64,000 bases of DNA from positions 3,472,001-3,536,000 of the forward strand of contig OZ253474.1 of NCBI GenBank assembly GCA_965261695.1. The letters are read 5' to 3'. The position numbers and the translations under genes were made by a program. This DNA comes from Bin5 sp965261695. GTDB lineage: Bacteria; Chloroflexota; Anaerolineae; Caldilineales; Caldilineaceae. Positions 1 to 8,907 of the stretch are shown here, one piece after another (within the stretch, counting starts at the first letter, position 1; each line of letters begins with the position of its first letter). The notes beneath the pieces are model-generated. The model had not been told where the DNA came from. It saw nothing but the letters and a program-made list of their open reading frames with translations, and ran no database searches.

Positions 1-1
1 C

Positions 2-220
2 GCCATTCTGTTTCACAACGCCCTCTGGCATTCGAGCGGCCCGTTCACCAGAGAAGACGGCATGCGCTGTTTGCTCTACTACGCCTACGAACACCCGTGG
101 ATGATCGCTTCCCAGGAGCACTGGGGCTTTTCCAAGGGGTTCTACAACAGCCTCTCCTCGGATCGGCGCAAGCTGTTTCATGGCTTTGTGTTCGATCCAC
201 CCGAGCAACGCTGGGGATAG
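2..220 (+). CDS. PhyH-family dioxygenase, C-terminal part (5' end outside window)
   Basis: This is the last 72 codons of a gene that begins before the window. The visible part reads LFHNALWHSSG and then RCLLYYAYEHPWM. In the PhyH (phytanoyl-CoA dioxygenase) family of Fe(II)/2-oxoglutarate oxygenases that pattern carries the second metal-binding His and the downstream Arg that holds 2-oxoglutarate. The frame is open from base 2 to the TAG at 218-220. It resembles the end of the complete PhyH gene at 54751-55551, where the equivalent stretch is LLFNDALCHGS. The substrate cannot be told from this fragment. The next gene on this strand starts about 30 bases later and belongs to a different functional group. 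Confidence 0.75.
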   Translation, partial: AILFHNALWHSSGPFTREDGMRCLLYYAYEHPWMIASQEHWGFSKGFYNSLSSDRRKLFHGFVFDPPEQRWG

Positions 221-252
221 TGGGCGGGCGGCATCCTCATGTTGCTTCGGTG

Positions 253-1485
253 ATGATCTCGATGACCTCTAAGTTGGACTGGCATACGTCTCTGCTGGTG
301 GGGCTGTTCCTGCTGCTCCTGGTCGCGGTTCTCCTGTGGGGCGACACCACGGTTGAACGGCGGTTCGACCCGGACAGCCGTGAGCCGAGTGGTCTGTTTC
401 TGCTGCAGGAGTGGCTTCAGGAGATGGGCTACCACGTGACCACGACCGGCCAGCGGCGCTTTGCCCTCTCGCCGCGCCAGCATCTGCTGCTCATCTATCC
501 CGGCGATGAGCGGTTCACTTCGAGCGAAGCGGACAGCTTTTTTGAATGGGTCGAGGCCGGCGGCACGGCAGTGATCATCGGTGAGGCCGATACGAAGTTG
601 CGGCGTGCCCTCAATTATAGTGCTTTGACGAGTTTTACGGTTGGGATTGTGGATCAGAGCCAGCCATTGCTTCCGGATGCGAGCGAACCGTTCGACAGAG
701 GCGGGCGACGGTTCGACCTGACCGAGGCGCCGCAGACGATAGCCGTTCTGGACGGTAATCAGGGGCCAAAGCTTGCTGTTCTCAGACGCGGCGACGGCTG
801 GGTCTGGCTCGTGGGCGAGCCGCTTGCATTTACGAACGGCCAGCTATCCGAAGACCATGCCCAGGCGCAACTGATCCCGGCCTTCCTGCGGACGGTTCCC
901 GCGGGCGGGACGGTTGTCCTTGATTCCTATCATCTGTTTGGCCCGCTCCTGCCTGTCGGCGCCGCACCCGTCGAATCCCTGAAAGATTGGCTCTACTTCA
1001 CCACCACCGGCTGGGCTGTCGTCTTTCTGCTGTTGCTGGGCGGGGGCTGGCTGCTCCTTTCCGGCTGGCGGCTGGGGCCGCCCTTGGAGGTGTTGACCCA
1101 GGGGCGACGACGGGAGGCGGCTGAGTTCGTCGTGGCGATGGCCGGTCTGCAACGGCGGGCGCGTATCCGCGACCATATCGCCCGCCAACAACGGTATCGA
1201 CTGAAGCAATTCCTGGGAAAACCCTGGCGCATCCGGCCGAGTCTGTCGGATGTCGAGTTCTTGCGGCAGTTGCAGGCTATGGATCCGACATTGGGCGTAA
1301 CCGCCCGTCAAGGCGTTCCCATGCGCAACTATCCTCCGCCTGACTCCGGCGCTGAGTTGTCAATTGACGAGATCGAACAGATGCTGGATGAGTTGGCGAC
1401 GGTCCCGGATGAGGAGCGGCTGCTCCAACTCGCGCAGCGGATCGATCGCGTCAGAGCGTCGGCTGGCGATCGGATTCTGGCATAG
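253..1485 (+). CDS. DUF4350-type membrane protein
   Basis: A protein of about 410 residues with a membrane segment near residues 14-29 (LLVGLFLLLLVAVLLW) and a second near 254-271 (WAVVFLLLLGGGWLLL). Between them lies an extracytoplasmic domain with the pattern of DUF4350 proteins (EPSGLFLLQEWLQEMGY near the start); a basic cytoplasmic tail of about 140 residues follows. The ATG at 253 was chosen because the frame upstream overlaps the end of the PhyH gene; GTG 250 and ATG 262 are also possible. DUF4350 genes often sit beside MoxR ATPases, as here (60 bases to the next start), and are thought to act in MoxR-assisted assembly or envelope processes. The biochemical role is unknown. Confidence 0.75.
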   Translation: MISMTSKLDWHTSLLVGLFLLLLVAVLLWGDTTVERRFDPDSREPSGLFLLQEWLQEMGYHVTTTGQRRFALSPRQHLLLIYPGDERFTSSEADSFFEWVEAGGTAVIIGEADTKLRRALNYSALTSFTVGIVDQSQPLLPDASEPFDRGGRRFDLTEAPQTIAVLDGNQGPKLAVLRRGDGWVWLVGEPLAFTNGQLSEDHAQAQLIPAFLRTVPAGGTVVLDSYHLFGPLLPVGAAPVESLKDWLYFTTTGWAVVFLLLLGGGWLLLSGWRLGPPLEVLTQGRRREAAEFVVAMAGLQRRARIRDHIARQQRYRLKQFLGKPWRIRPSLSDVEFLRQLQAMDPTLGVTARQGVPMRNYPPPDSGAELSIDEIEQMLDELATVPDEERLLQLAQRIDRVRASAGDRILA

Positions 1486-1545
1486 TTTCTTTCCAGACAG
1501 CGGCGACCGCTTTCGTTTACGCGCCGCTCTAAAGGTTTGCAATCC

Positions 1546-2493
1546 ATGAATGTTTCTGAACTCTACGCTTCCATCCGCGAGCAGGCCGCCAAGGTCATCG
1601 TTGGCCAGGAGACCGTATTTGAACAGATCGTCATCGCATTTCTCAGCGGTGGACACATCCTGCTCGAAGGCGTACCCGGCACCGCCAAGACCCTGATGGC
1701 CAAGACGCTTGCCCACCTGACCGACAGCGCGTTCGGACGCATTCAGTTCACCGCCGATCTGATGCCGTCAGACATCATCGGCACGCAGGTCTACGATCTG
1801 GACAATGGGCGTTTCAACCTGCGCAAAGGCCCGATCTTTACCCAGATCCTGTTGGCCGACGAGATCAACCGCGCGCCGGCCAAGACCCAATCCGCGCTGC
1901 TGGAGGCGATGGAGGAGCGGCAGGTCACCATTGACGGCGTGGGGTATCCTCTCCGCGAGCCGTTCATGGTGCTGGCGACGCAGAATCCGGTCGAGTACGA
2001 GGGCACATATCCGCTGCCGGAGGCCCAGATCGACCGCTTCCTGTTCAAAGTGCTGGTTGGTTATCCAGCGGACGAGGCGGAGCGGGAGGTGCTGCAACGC
2101 TACCACCAGGGCTTCGACGCGCACAAACTGGATGAAGTCGATATCAGGCCTGTGATCTATCAAGCGGAACTGGCCGGTTTCCGGGAAGAAATCCGGGCGG
2201 TAACGGTCGAGCCGGGGGTGTTCGGATACATCACCACGCTCGTGAGCGCCACCCGCCGCAGCCCGGATCTGCTGCTTGGCGGAAGTCCGCGCGCAAGCAT
2301 TGCTCTGTTACAATCATCCAAGAGTTACGCGGCTTTGCAGGGGCGGGCGTATGTCGTCCCTGATGATGTAAAGGCCCTGGCTGCACCGGTGCTGCGCCAT
2401 CGCGTACTGCTGCGGGCGGAGGCGGAGATCGAAGGAATCGACGCGGACGGGGCCATCCGCCGCATCGTCACAGGTGTGGATGTGCCGCGTTAG
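1546..2493 (+). CDS. MoxR-family AAA+ ATPase
   Basis: A 315-residue AAA+ ATPase of the MoxR group. Walker A is GVPGTAKT at residues 42-49 and Walker B is LLADEIN near 102-108. The sensor-1 region (VLATQNPVEYEGTYPLPEAQ) and the C-terminal lid are both present, so the protein is full length. MoxR proteins are chaperone-like ATPases that mature or activate partner proteins, often ones with a von Willebrand A domain. ATG 1546 is preferred over an in-frame TTG at 1537 because AAAGG lies ten bases upstream. It follows the DUF4350 gene by 60 bases and is probably cotranscribed with it. The DUF58 gene that usually completes this cluster is absent here. Confidence 0.9.
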   Translation: MNVSELYASIREQAAKVIVGQETVFEQIVIAFLSGGHILLEGVPGTAKTLMAKTLAHLTDSAFGRIQFTADLMPSDIIGTQVYDLDNGRFNLRKGPIFTQILLADEINRAPAKTQSALLEAMEERQVTIDGVGYPLREPFMVLATQNPVEYEGTYPLPEAQIDRFLFKVLVGYPADEAEREVLQRYHQGFDAHKLDEVDIRPVIYQAELAGFREEIRAVTVEPGVFGYITTLVSATRRSPDLLLGGSPRASIALLQSSKSYAALQGRAYVVPDDVKALAAPVLRHRVLLRAEAEIEGIDADGAIRRIVTGVDVPR

Positions 2494-2547
2494 AGACCGG
2501 ATAATCGTTGATTGGGCCCTGCTCGAAAAGGACGCAAGGAACTGAGA

Positions 2548-3885
2548 ATGAAAAATCGTCTAAAGCGCTTCTGCACGAGCGGGGCTTCGATCGGAAGGAT
2601 TGGGAGTCTCTGGAGAATCGGCGTCGTGATCGGATTGATCGTCGTCGCCGCGTGTTCGGCGGACGATTCACCCACCACCCGGACTGCAGATCCCGGCGCC
2701 ACGATTGTGCTTTCTCCCGCGCCTACCGCGACCGCGACAAGCACCGCCGTCGAAACCGTTCCGCCCACCGACACGCCTGCCCCCCTCCAATCTCCGAGTT
2801 GGCCGAGCATCGTCCTGGCCGAGACAATTTCCGGGTTGAACAGTCCTGTAGATTTCGCCGACGCCAGAGACGGGTCCGGACGGCTGTATGTGGTCGAGCA
2901 GATAGGACTGGTTCAGATGTTTGTCGATGGCGTCAAAGGGCAGTCCCCATTTCTCGATATCCGCGACCGGGTGGATTGTTGCGGTGAAAGAGGGCTGCTC
3001 GGCATCGCATTCCCCCCCGACTTCGCCAACAGCCGCGTGGTGTATGTCAACTATACGACCACTCTGCCCGGCAGCCTGCATACCCGCGTCTCCCGCTTCC
3101 ACCTGCGCGGCGACGCGCATCAGGCCGATCCGAACTCGGAAGAGGTCCTTCTGGAGTTCCACCAACCTTGGGGCAATCACAATGGCGAACAGATCGTATT
3201 CGGTCCCAAAGGCAACTTGTGGATTGGGACCGGAGACGGCGGCAGCGGCGGCGATCCCCAGGACAACGGGCAAAAAGGGCAGACGCTGCTGGGCAAGCTC
3301 CTGCGCATCGACGTAACCTCCCCCACAGAGGCGCGCTACGCCGTTCCTGCCGACAATCCCTTTGTCGGCAATGATGACTTTTTGGATGAGATCTGGGCCT
3401 ACGGACTGCGCAACCCCTGGCGTTTCTCCTTCGACCGCGAGACCGGCGACCTCTACATTGCCGATGTAGGCCAGAATGCCTGGGAGGAGGTGAGCTTTCA
3501 AGCGGCCAACAGCCGCGGCGGCGAGAATTACGGATGGCGCATCACGGAGGGCCTCCACTGCTTCAATCCTGCCGTCGGCTGTTCCACAACCGGCCTGACT
3601 CTGCCGGTGGCCGTATACGGTCGGGGGAGCGGTCAATCCATTACAGGCGGATTCGTCTACCGGGGCCCGGATCAACCGTCATTGCGGGGCATCTACTTTT
3701 TCGCCGACTACGTTTCCGGGCGCATCTGGGGTCTGCGGCGGGTGAACGGCCAGTGGGAGGCCAAACTGCTGCTGGAAAGCCCCCACAACGTCAGTAGTTT
3801 CGGAGAGGATGAAGCCGGCAATCTGTACGTCGTCGATCACAGGGGCGCGATCCTGCAAATTCGCGCTCAGACAGCGAATCAATAA
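2548..3885 (+). CDS. PQQ-dependent sugar dehydrogenase-like lipoprotein (GSDH fold)
   Basis: A 445-residue secreted protein. The signal peptide ends in a lipobox (VVAAC, Cys36), so it should be lipid-anchored on the outer face of the membrane. A Thr/Pro-rich linker spans about residues 40-85. The rest is a six-bladed propeller of the glucose/sorbosone dehydrogenase type: ERGLLGIAFPPDF, HNGEQIVFGPKGNLWIGTGD, YGLRNPWRFSFD and GENYGWRITEG are family hallmarks. Such proteins are predicted to oxidise sugars or alcohols with PQQ, or in some cases only bind glycans. The ATG at 2548 has AAGGA seven bases upstream. It starts 54 bases after the MoxR gene. The substrate is unknown, and no PQQ biosynthesis genes are visible. 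Confidence 0.85.
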   Translation: MKNRLKRFCTSGASIGRIGSLWRIGVVIGLIVVAACSADDSPTTRTADPGATIVLSPAPTATATSTAVETVPPTDTPAPLQSPSWPSIVLAETISGLNSPVDFADARDGSGRLYVVEQIGLVQMFVDGVKGQSPFLDIRDRVDCCGERGLLGIAFPPDFANSRVVYVNYTTTLPGSLHTRVSRFHLRGDAHQADPNSEEVLLEFHQPWGNHNGEQIVFGPKGNLWIGTGDGGSGGDPQDNGQKGQTLLGKLLRIDVTSPTEARYAVPADNPFVGNDDFLDEIWAYGLRNPWRFSFDRETGDLYIADVGQNAWEEVSFQAANSRGGENYGWRITEGLHCFNPAVGCSTTGLTLPVAVYGRGSGQSITGGFVYRGPDQPSLRGIYFFADYVSGRIWGLRRVNGQWEAKLLLESPHNVSSFGEDEAGNLYVVDHRGAILQIRAQTANQ

Positions 3886-3910
3886 CGCTGTACAACCATC
3901 AGGGTTTCCT

Positions 3911-5065
3911 ATGGATTTCGATCTGATCATCATCGGCGGAGGAATTGTCGGGGCGGCCGCGGCCTATCGCGCAGGACAGCTCGGCGCACGCACCCTCCTG
4001 TGCGACCGGCGGGACGCGGGCCGGGCGACCGATGCGGGCGCGGGCATCCTCGCCCCGGAGAGCAGCACGCGCGACGGCCGCCTCTGGTACGATTTCGCTC
4101 TGGATGCGGTGCGCTACTACTCCGTGATGGTCGAGAATCTCACAGCCGACGGCGTGCCCGTCGAGGAACTTTCCCAGGCCTTTGGCCACTGCGCGAAATT
4201 GATCGTCGCTCTTGATGACGTTGAAGCGGCTGCGCTGGCCGAAATGGAGCGGACAATCTATGCCCGTCAGGAGGAGCGGCGCCCGCCGTCCGCAGAGCAC
4301 ATCCGGCGAATCTCATCCACCGAGGCCCGCAACTCCTATTACCCCCTGTTGGCCGACACGACCGCAGTGCTGATCCAGCCGTTTGCCCGCCGCGTGGATG
4401 GTCGACTGATGACCGCGGCCCTCGAACGCGGCCTGCGCAAGCGCGGTGTGCGCACAATCGACGCCGACGTATCTGCCCTGCTGCTGGCGGATGGCCGCGT
4501 ACATGGCGTGCGCACCGCCGCCGGAGACGAGTTTACGGCTGGGGCGGTGCTCATCGCCGGCGGCGCCTGGTCAACATCTTTCAGCAGACAACTTGATGTG
4601 CAGATTCCCGTTGCGCCGCAGCGCGGGCAAATCATCCATCTCGATGTTCCAGGTCAGGAAAGCGGCGCCTGGTCGATCGTGATGGGTTTCAGCGACCACT
4701 ATCAGGTGCCCTGGCCGGGCGGTCGCGTCGTGGTCGGCGCGACGCGGGAGACTGGCAGCGGATATTCTGCTTGCGCAACGGTTAGCGGTGTGCAGGAGGT
4801 GCTGCATGGGGCCCTGCGCCTGGCGCCCGGCCTGCGCGACGCCGCCATCCACGAAATCCGCGTCGGTCTACGCCCCTACACGACCGATCATCTGCCCCTG
4901 CTGGGAGCCGTTCCCGGCGTGATGGGTGTGTACCTTGCAACGGGCCACGGCCCCACCGGTCTGACCCTGGGTCCGTTCAGCGCAAAGTTGGTCGTCGAGC
5001 AAGCTCTGGATCAGGCAATCGCCTGGGATCTGGCGCCCTTCTCTGCGGCCCGTTTCATTCGCTGA
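3911..5065 (+). CDS. FAD-dependent amine/amino-acid oxidase (DAO family, ThiO-like)
   Basis: A 384-residue flavoprotein. The N-terminal dinucleotide-binding motif is IIIGGGIVGAAAAYR (GxGxxG at about residues 9-14). The closing family signature is VGLRPYTTDHLPLLGAVPGV, followed by a TGHGPTGLTLGP loop. This pattern is typical of the DAO superfamily and closest to glycine oxidase ThiO or D-amino-acid oxidases, which oxidise an amine to an imine with release of hydrogen peroxide. The start at 3911 lies 25 bases after the preceding stop and begins directly with the flavin-binding strand. No thiazole-synthesis genes lie nearby, so a role in thiamine synthesis is not supported by context. Confidence 0.8.
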   Translation: MDFDLIIIGGGIVGAAAAYRAGQLGARTLLCDRRDAGRATDAGAGILAPESSTRDGRLWYDFALDAVRYYSVMVENLTADGVPVEELSQAFGHCAKLIVALDDVEAAALAEMERTIYARQEERRPPSAEHIRRISSTEARNSYYPLLADTTAVLIQPFARRVDGRLMTAALERGLRKRGVRTIDADVSALLLADGRVHGVRTAAGDEFTAGAVLIAGGAWSTSFSRQLDVQIPVAPQRGQIIHLDVPGQESGAWSIVMGFSDHYQVPWPGGRVVVGATRETGSGYSACATVSGVQEVLHGALRLAPGLRDAAIHEIRVGLRPYTTDHLPLLGAVPGVMGVYLATGHGPTGLTLGPFSAKLVVEQALDQAIAWDLAPFSAARFIR

Positions 5066-5449
5066 ACCGACGGCCTCTCTCCCAACAGCGGCGGGGCTGA
5101 ATCCGCTGCCCCAACGTCGCTTCTGCAGCGCACGGAACAAGCTGCAATGCGTTGCCCTCGACATCACACTCGCGCCGTACCCGCTCTATACGCCTGTATA
5201 CTAAGCGACCGCTGGCACGACATCTCTATACGAACTCCCCTCCCCATTACTGGACCTAGCTCGGTTCGCGCAAAACCGATTGCGGTGCCTGTGCGGATAT
5301 GCTATGATGTCAGTCTGGCAGTCCACAAGAAATGTCGCATCGCATGTCTGTACGCGTCGTCCTCCCGGGTGCCTGGAATTCAGGCCCGGTACATTTAACG
5401 TTCGGCGGCAATCGGATGGGCAGTTTGCTTGAAGAAGTGGAGAAGATTG
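5066..5449. other. Intergenic spacer, 384 bases
   Basis: No gene is apparent on either strand. The spacer carries one credible promoter for the LysM lipoprotein gene (5280-5308). Nothing else convincing was seen. Confidence 0.6.
5280..5308 (+). promoter_or_regulatory. Candidate sigma-70-type promoter for the LysM lipoprotein gene
   Basis: TTGCGG at 5280-5285, a 17-base spacer, then TATGAT at 5303-5308. The -10 box matches the consensus at five of six positions and the -35 box only at its TTG. Transcription would start about 140 bases before the coding start. Confidence 0.35.
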
Positions 5450-6430
5450 ATGGGCACGCAGTCGCGCGCAAACAGTGAATCAGTAGCGCATCTCACAAAC
5501 TTTCGGTGGATGGCAGGCGTCATTCTGACTCTGGCGGCAGTACTACTGCTCTCCGCATGTACGCGCGAGCGCATCGCCGAAGAGGTGGAAAACTCCTTGG
5601 GCGAGCAACCGCAGGAACCGGTCGTGACGCAACTCACGCCGCTTTCCACAGCGACGAAAACACCCGAGCCTACACCGGAAGAAACGCCCGAACCGAAGGT
5701 GATTACCTATGAAGTTCAACCGGGGGATACGATTTCGGCAATTGCCGAGAAATTTGGATCCGATCTCCAAAGAATTCGGGCGCTGAATCTGCTGACAACG
5801 GACGCGCTGCAAGTGGGCCAAGTGCTGCGCGTGCCCAACATACCCGGCGTCACAACTCCGCAGGGGATCCCAACCGCCACGCCGGAGCCGTTCCAGTACA
5901 CAGTTAAGGAGGGGGATACGCTACTGTCGATTGCGCTCCGCTTCGGTGTCACGTTGAACCAACTCGTCAGCGTTAACGGCTTGCAAGACGAGCACAATCT
6001 CGGCGTTGGTCAGGTCTTACTGATTCCAGGCGCAAGCACGTCCGAACTGCCGCGCGCACAGACCGGAGCAGCCGATCCCGCACTGTCCCGCAGAGCGGGC
6101 ACGCATACGGTTCAACCCGGCGAGACCTTGGCGCAGATCGCTGAACAGTACGGTGTCACTCTGACCGATTTGATCGCCTTCAACAGCAACACAATCACCA
6201 ATCCGCATATCTTGAAAACGAATACAGTTCTCATCATTCCCGGTCTGACAGCCGCCGACGTCCAGATCCTGAACCAGACGCTCTATACGGTTCAGGAAGG
6301 GGATAGCCTGCTCGCGATTGCGCAACTGTTCGGCGTGAGCGTCGACGCGCTCAATGCGGCAAACAACATTACCAACCCCGACCTGCTCCGTGTCGGAGAC
6401 GAACTGATAATCCCGGACACCAATCCCTGA
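5450..6430 (+). CDS. Lipoprotein with four LysM domains
   Basis: A 326-residue protein. After a short N-terminal region comes a hydrophobic segment ending in LLLSAC, a lipobox. A Thr/Pro/Glu-rich spacer follows, then four LysM modules at roughly residues 84-128, 149-194, 218-264 and 279-324. They open with YEVQPGDTISAIAEKFG, YTVKEGDTLLSIALRFG, HTVQPGETLAQIAEQYG and YTVQEGDSLLAIAQLFG. LysM binds N-acetylglucosamine-containing glycans such as peptidoglycan. No catalytic domain follows, so this looks like a cell-surface glycan-binding lipoprotein. ATG 5450 is supported by GGAGA six bases upstream. It is transcribed alone, convergent with rpiA. Confidence 0.9.
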   Translation: MGTQSRANSESVAHLTNFRWMAGVILTLAAVLLLSACTRERIAEEVENSLGEQPQEPVVTQLTPLSTATKTPEPTPEETPEPKVITYEVQPGDTISAIAEKFGSDLQRIRALNLLTTDALQVGQVLRVPNIPGVTTPQGIPTATPEPFQYTVKEGDTLLSIALRFGVTLNQLVSVNGLQDEHNLGVGQVLLIPGASTSELPRAQTGAADPALSRRAGTHTVQPGETLAQIAEQYGVTLTDLIAFNSNTITNPHILKTNTVLIIPGLTAADVQILNQTLYTVQEGDSLLAIAQLFGVSVDALNAANNITNPDLLRVGDELIIPDTNP

Positions 6431-6523
6431 CCCCGCCCAATCTCAACGCCGCGCCAGCTACGGCGAATAAATGGCTAAGCGCGCGCCATATTCCCGCCCG
6501 CTCCGACGCAATACAATGTGCGC

Positions 6524-6537
6524 AATAGCCGGCTATT
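6524..6537. other. Perfect 14-bp palindrome between convergent genes
   Basis: AATAGCC is followed directly by GGCTATT with no loop. It lies in the 110-base space between the LysM lipoprotein gene and the 3' end of rpiA, touching the rpiA stop region. There is no T-run, so an intrinsic terminator is unlikely; it may be a protein-binding site or chance. Confidence 0.3.
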
Positions 6538-6540
6538 CCG

Positions 6541-7230
6541 CTATCGGGTTAGATGTTCGATGCCCGTGGGGCTGGCGACGATCAGGTCTGTCACCAGATC
6601 GATGAAGAGGCCATGCTCGACGATTCCGGCGCGTCTTTCCAGCGCGCCGGCGATGGACTCCGGGTCGTCCATCGGGCCGAACCGGCAGTCGAGGATCAGA
6701 TTGCCGCTGTCCGTCCGAAACTGGCCGCCGTCGGCCTCGGTCCGCACCTTTACCGATGCGCCTAGCCCTTCGATATACTCCGCGTGGGCGCGCAGACCGA
6801 AGGGGATCACCTCCACCGGCAAGGCCCACTGCATCCCCAGCCGTTCGGAGAGCTTGCGCGCGTCAACGATGATTATCGCGCGCGCGCTGGCCTGGGCGAC
6901 AACCTTCTCGCGCAGCAGCGCGCCGCCCCCGCCTTTGATAACGCGAAGCTGAGGATCCACCTCGTCGGCCCCGTCAATCGTCAGATCGATGCGGGGATGA
7001 CTCTCCAGCGTCGTGAGCGGGATGGCCAGCCGCCGGGCGTCGGCAGCCACCTGCTCCGAGCAGGGCACGCCGAAAATCTCCGCCAGCGTACCCTGCGCTA
7101 GTCGTTCGGCGATACATTCGAGCGCTTTCAGCGCCGTACTCCCCGCGCCCAAGCCCACGATCATGCCGCGTTCAACCTGCGCCACCGCCGCTTCAGCCGC
7201 CCGTCGCTTGAGAACATCAACGTCTTTCAT
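6541..7230 (-). CDS. rpiA: Ribose-5-phosphate isomerase A
   Basis: A 229-residue protein that interconverts ribose 5-phosphate and ribulose 5-phosphate in the non-oxidative pentose phosphate pathway. The phosphate-binding loop is VGLGAGSTA (about residues 26-34). The catalytic block is IDGADEVDPQLRVIKGGGGA, with the conserved Asp pair and Lys, followed by the LLREKVVA helix. The length is normal for bacterial RpiA. It starts 13 bases after the glucose-6-phosphate isomerase frame and is the last gene of a minus-strand operon of sugar-phosphate enzymes. Confidence 0.95.
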   Translation of the reverse strand: MKDVDVLKRRAAEAAVAQVERGMIVGLGAGSTALKALECIAERLAQGTLAEIFGVPCSEQVAADARRLAIPLTTLESHPRIDLTIDGADEVDPQLRVIKGGGGALLREKVVAQASARAIIIVDARKLSERLGMQWALPVEVIPFGLRAHAEYIEGLGASVKVRTEADGGQFRTDSGNLILDCRFGPMDDPESIAGALERRAGIVEHGLFIDLVTDLIVASPTGIEHLTR

Positions 7231-7243
7231 CTGGTCTCTTTTC

Positions 7244-8842
7244 TTACACTTGCGTCGACGCCAATGACTCGATCAGCTGCTCAAGTTGCGTCTGCGAATT
7301 CTGCCCCAAATCGATCCGCAGCACGCGCCGCCCTGCGTTCAACAACGCCTGCCGGTCCCCCAGGGATTGGGCCTGGATCAGGATACCGAACGGCAGCGAG
7401 GACCGCGACGAGCCTGGCTCGTCGGGAATAACGACATCGGCAGCGGCCCTGTCGGTGAGTTGGATGAAGAGGCCGTTGCCGCGATCCCCTTTGTGAAGCT
7501 GGCCGGTGGAGTGGAGAAAGCGAGGGCCAAACCCCAGCGTCGTCGCCAGCTTTGTCCGCTCACGCAGCCGGTCCTGCATTGTGCGCAGCAACTTTTCCAC
7601 AGCTGCGCTGGGCTGCAAATAAGCCTGGATGCTGAAATAATCCCCCACCCTGGCCTGCGTCAGGAACGCTGCCAGCGCGTCGGCTGGACTCTTGGGACGC
7701 GCCCCGTCCGCCGCGCCAAGGTACACCTGCACGCCGTCGACTTCCAGAGACGGACGCGGCTCTGGCAAGCTTCCGCTCTCCATATAGGCCGACATCATCT
7801 GGCGCGACTGCTGCTTGGCCGATTCCACATCCGGCTGATCGAATGGGTGAATCCCCAGTCGCGCCCCGGCCACGGCGGTGGCAAACTCCCACAGGAAGAA
7901 CTGGGCGCCCAGATCGTACCGATCGCGGAAACGCACGCGGATCACCGGATGGCCGGCGTCGATCAGCGCCTGCACCGCCGCATCCTGCGCGCCGGCGTCA
8001 CTCCACTGAAGATGAACGAACAGCCGGTCCTCGCCGTAAACGCCCGCTGACGCCGCCGCTTCACCCACCACCGGCACAATCCCCTTGCCCGACTTGCCGG
8101 TGCTTTCGGCGATGAGCTGCTCAAGCCAGTCGGCGAACGAGGCCACCTCCGCGTCAGCGATGATCGTCAGCTTGTCCCGGCCCGCCTTTGCCATCTCCGC
8201 CATCACCACGCCTATTTGCGCGCCGGGATTGACCGAGCCGGAGACATGCGGCCCGCAGTCGTTTATCGCCTCCTGGGCACGGCGCAGCAGCCGCCGCAGA
8301 TTTACCCCCACCAGCGCCGCCGGTGTCAGTCCAAAGTGGGAAAGCGCCGAATAGCGTCCGCCGATGTTGGGATCGTTGACAAAGACCGCGCGGAAGTTGC
8401 AGGTCGTCCCTAAACTGGCAAGCGTGCTGCCCGCATCCGTAATGGCGACGAAATGCGCGCCCGCCTCCGACCCACCGAGTTCGTCCTGCACACGGTTGTA
8501 GAAGTACTTGAAAAACGACAAGGTCTCAGCCGTCGTGCCCGACTTGGTGGCGACGATGAAGAGCGTTCGCGCCAGATCCAGACTTTCGGCCATGCTGCGG
8601 ACGGCCGCCGGGTGCGTGCTGTCCAAAACCCGAAGCCGCAGCGCGCCGCTGCCGAATGTGCGCGCAAACACCTCCGGCGCCAGACTGGATCCTCCCATCC
8701 CCAACAGAAGCGCCTGTGTGTAGCCCTCCTGCTCTACGTCTTGCAGCAGCGCGCCGATGCAATTGCGTTCCTCGTCCATCCTGGCGGCCACGTCCAGCCA
8801 GCCGAGCCGGTTGACGATCTCGTCCGGCTTGTCGCTCCACAC
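7244..8842 (-). CDS. pgi: Glucose-6-phosphate isomerase domain (second half of a tal-pgi fusion)
   Basis: A 532-residue frame with the two SIS-like halves of phosphoglucose isomerase, including FIVATKSGTTAETLSFFKYF in the sugar-phosphate site. It converts glucose 6-phosphate to fructose 6-phosphate. The given GTG start is the first codon in this frame after the transaldolase stop, and AGGAG lies seven bases before it. However, recognisable protein sequence continues upstream in the same frame (LEEIDRERIVARIWARSHSV), back to a run of seven T on the coding strand. There it meets the transaldolase frame. One extra T would give a single protein of about 935 residues, the size of known bifunctional transaldolase/phosphoglucose isomerases. 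It is either a split, slipped or misassembled fusion gene. Confidence 0.85.
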   Translation of the reverse strand: MWSDKPDEIVNRLGWLDVAARMDEERNCIGALLQDVEQEGYTQALLLGMGGSSLAPEVFARTFGSGALRLRVLDSTHPAAVRSMAESLDLARTLFIVATKSGTTAETLSFFKYFYNRVQDELGGSEAGAHFVAITDAGSTLASLGTTCNFRAVFVNDPNIGGRYSALSHFGLTPAALVGVNLRRLLRRAQEAINDCGPHVSGSVNPGAQIGVVMAEMAKAGRDKLTIIADAEVASFADWLEQLIAESTGKSGKGIVPVVGEAAASAGVYGEDRLFVHLQWSDAGAQDAAVQALIDAGHPVIRVRFRDRYDLGAQFFLWEFATAVAGARLGIHPFDQPDVESAKQQSRQMMSAYMESGSLPEPRPSLEVDGVQVYLGAADGARPKSPADALAAFLTQARVGDYFSIQAYLQPSAAVEKLLRTMQDRLRERTKLATTLGFGPRFLHSTGQLHKGDRGNGLFIQLTDRAAADVVIPDEPGSSRSSLPFGILIQAQSLGDRQALLNAGRRVLRIDLGQNSQTQLEQLIESLASTQV

Positions 8843-8907
8843 GCTGTGGCTCCTGGCCCAGATGCGGGCGACGATGCGCTCGCGGTCGATCTCCTCCAGA
8901 GCGCCCT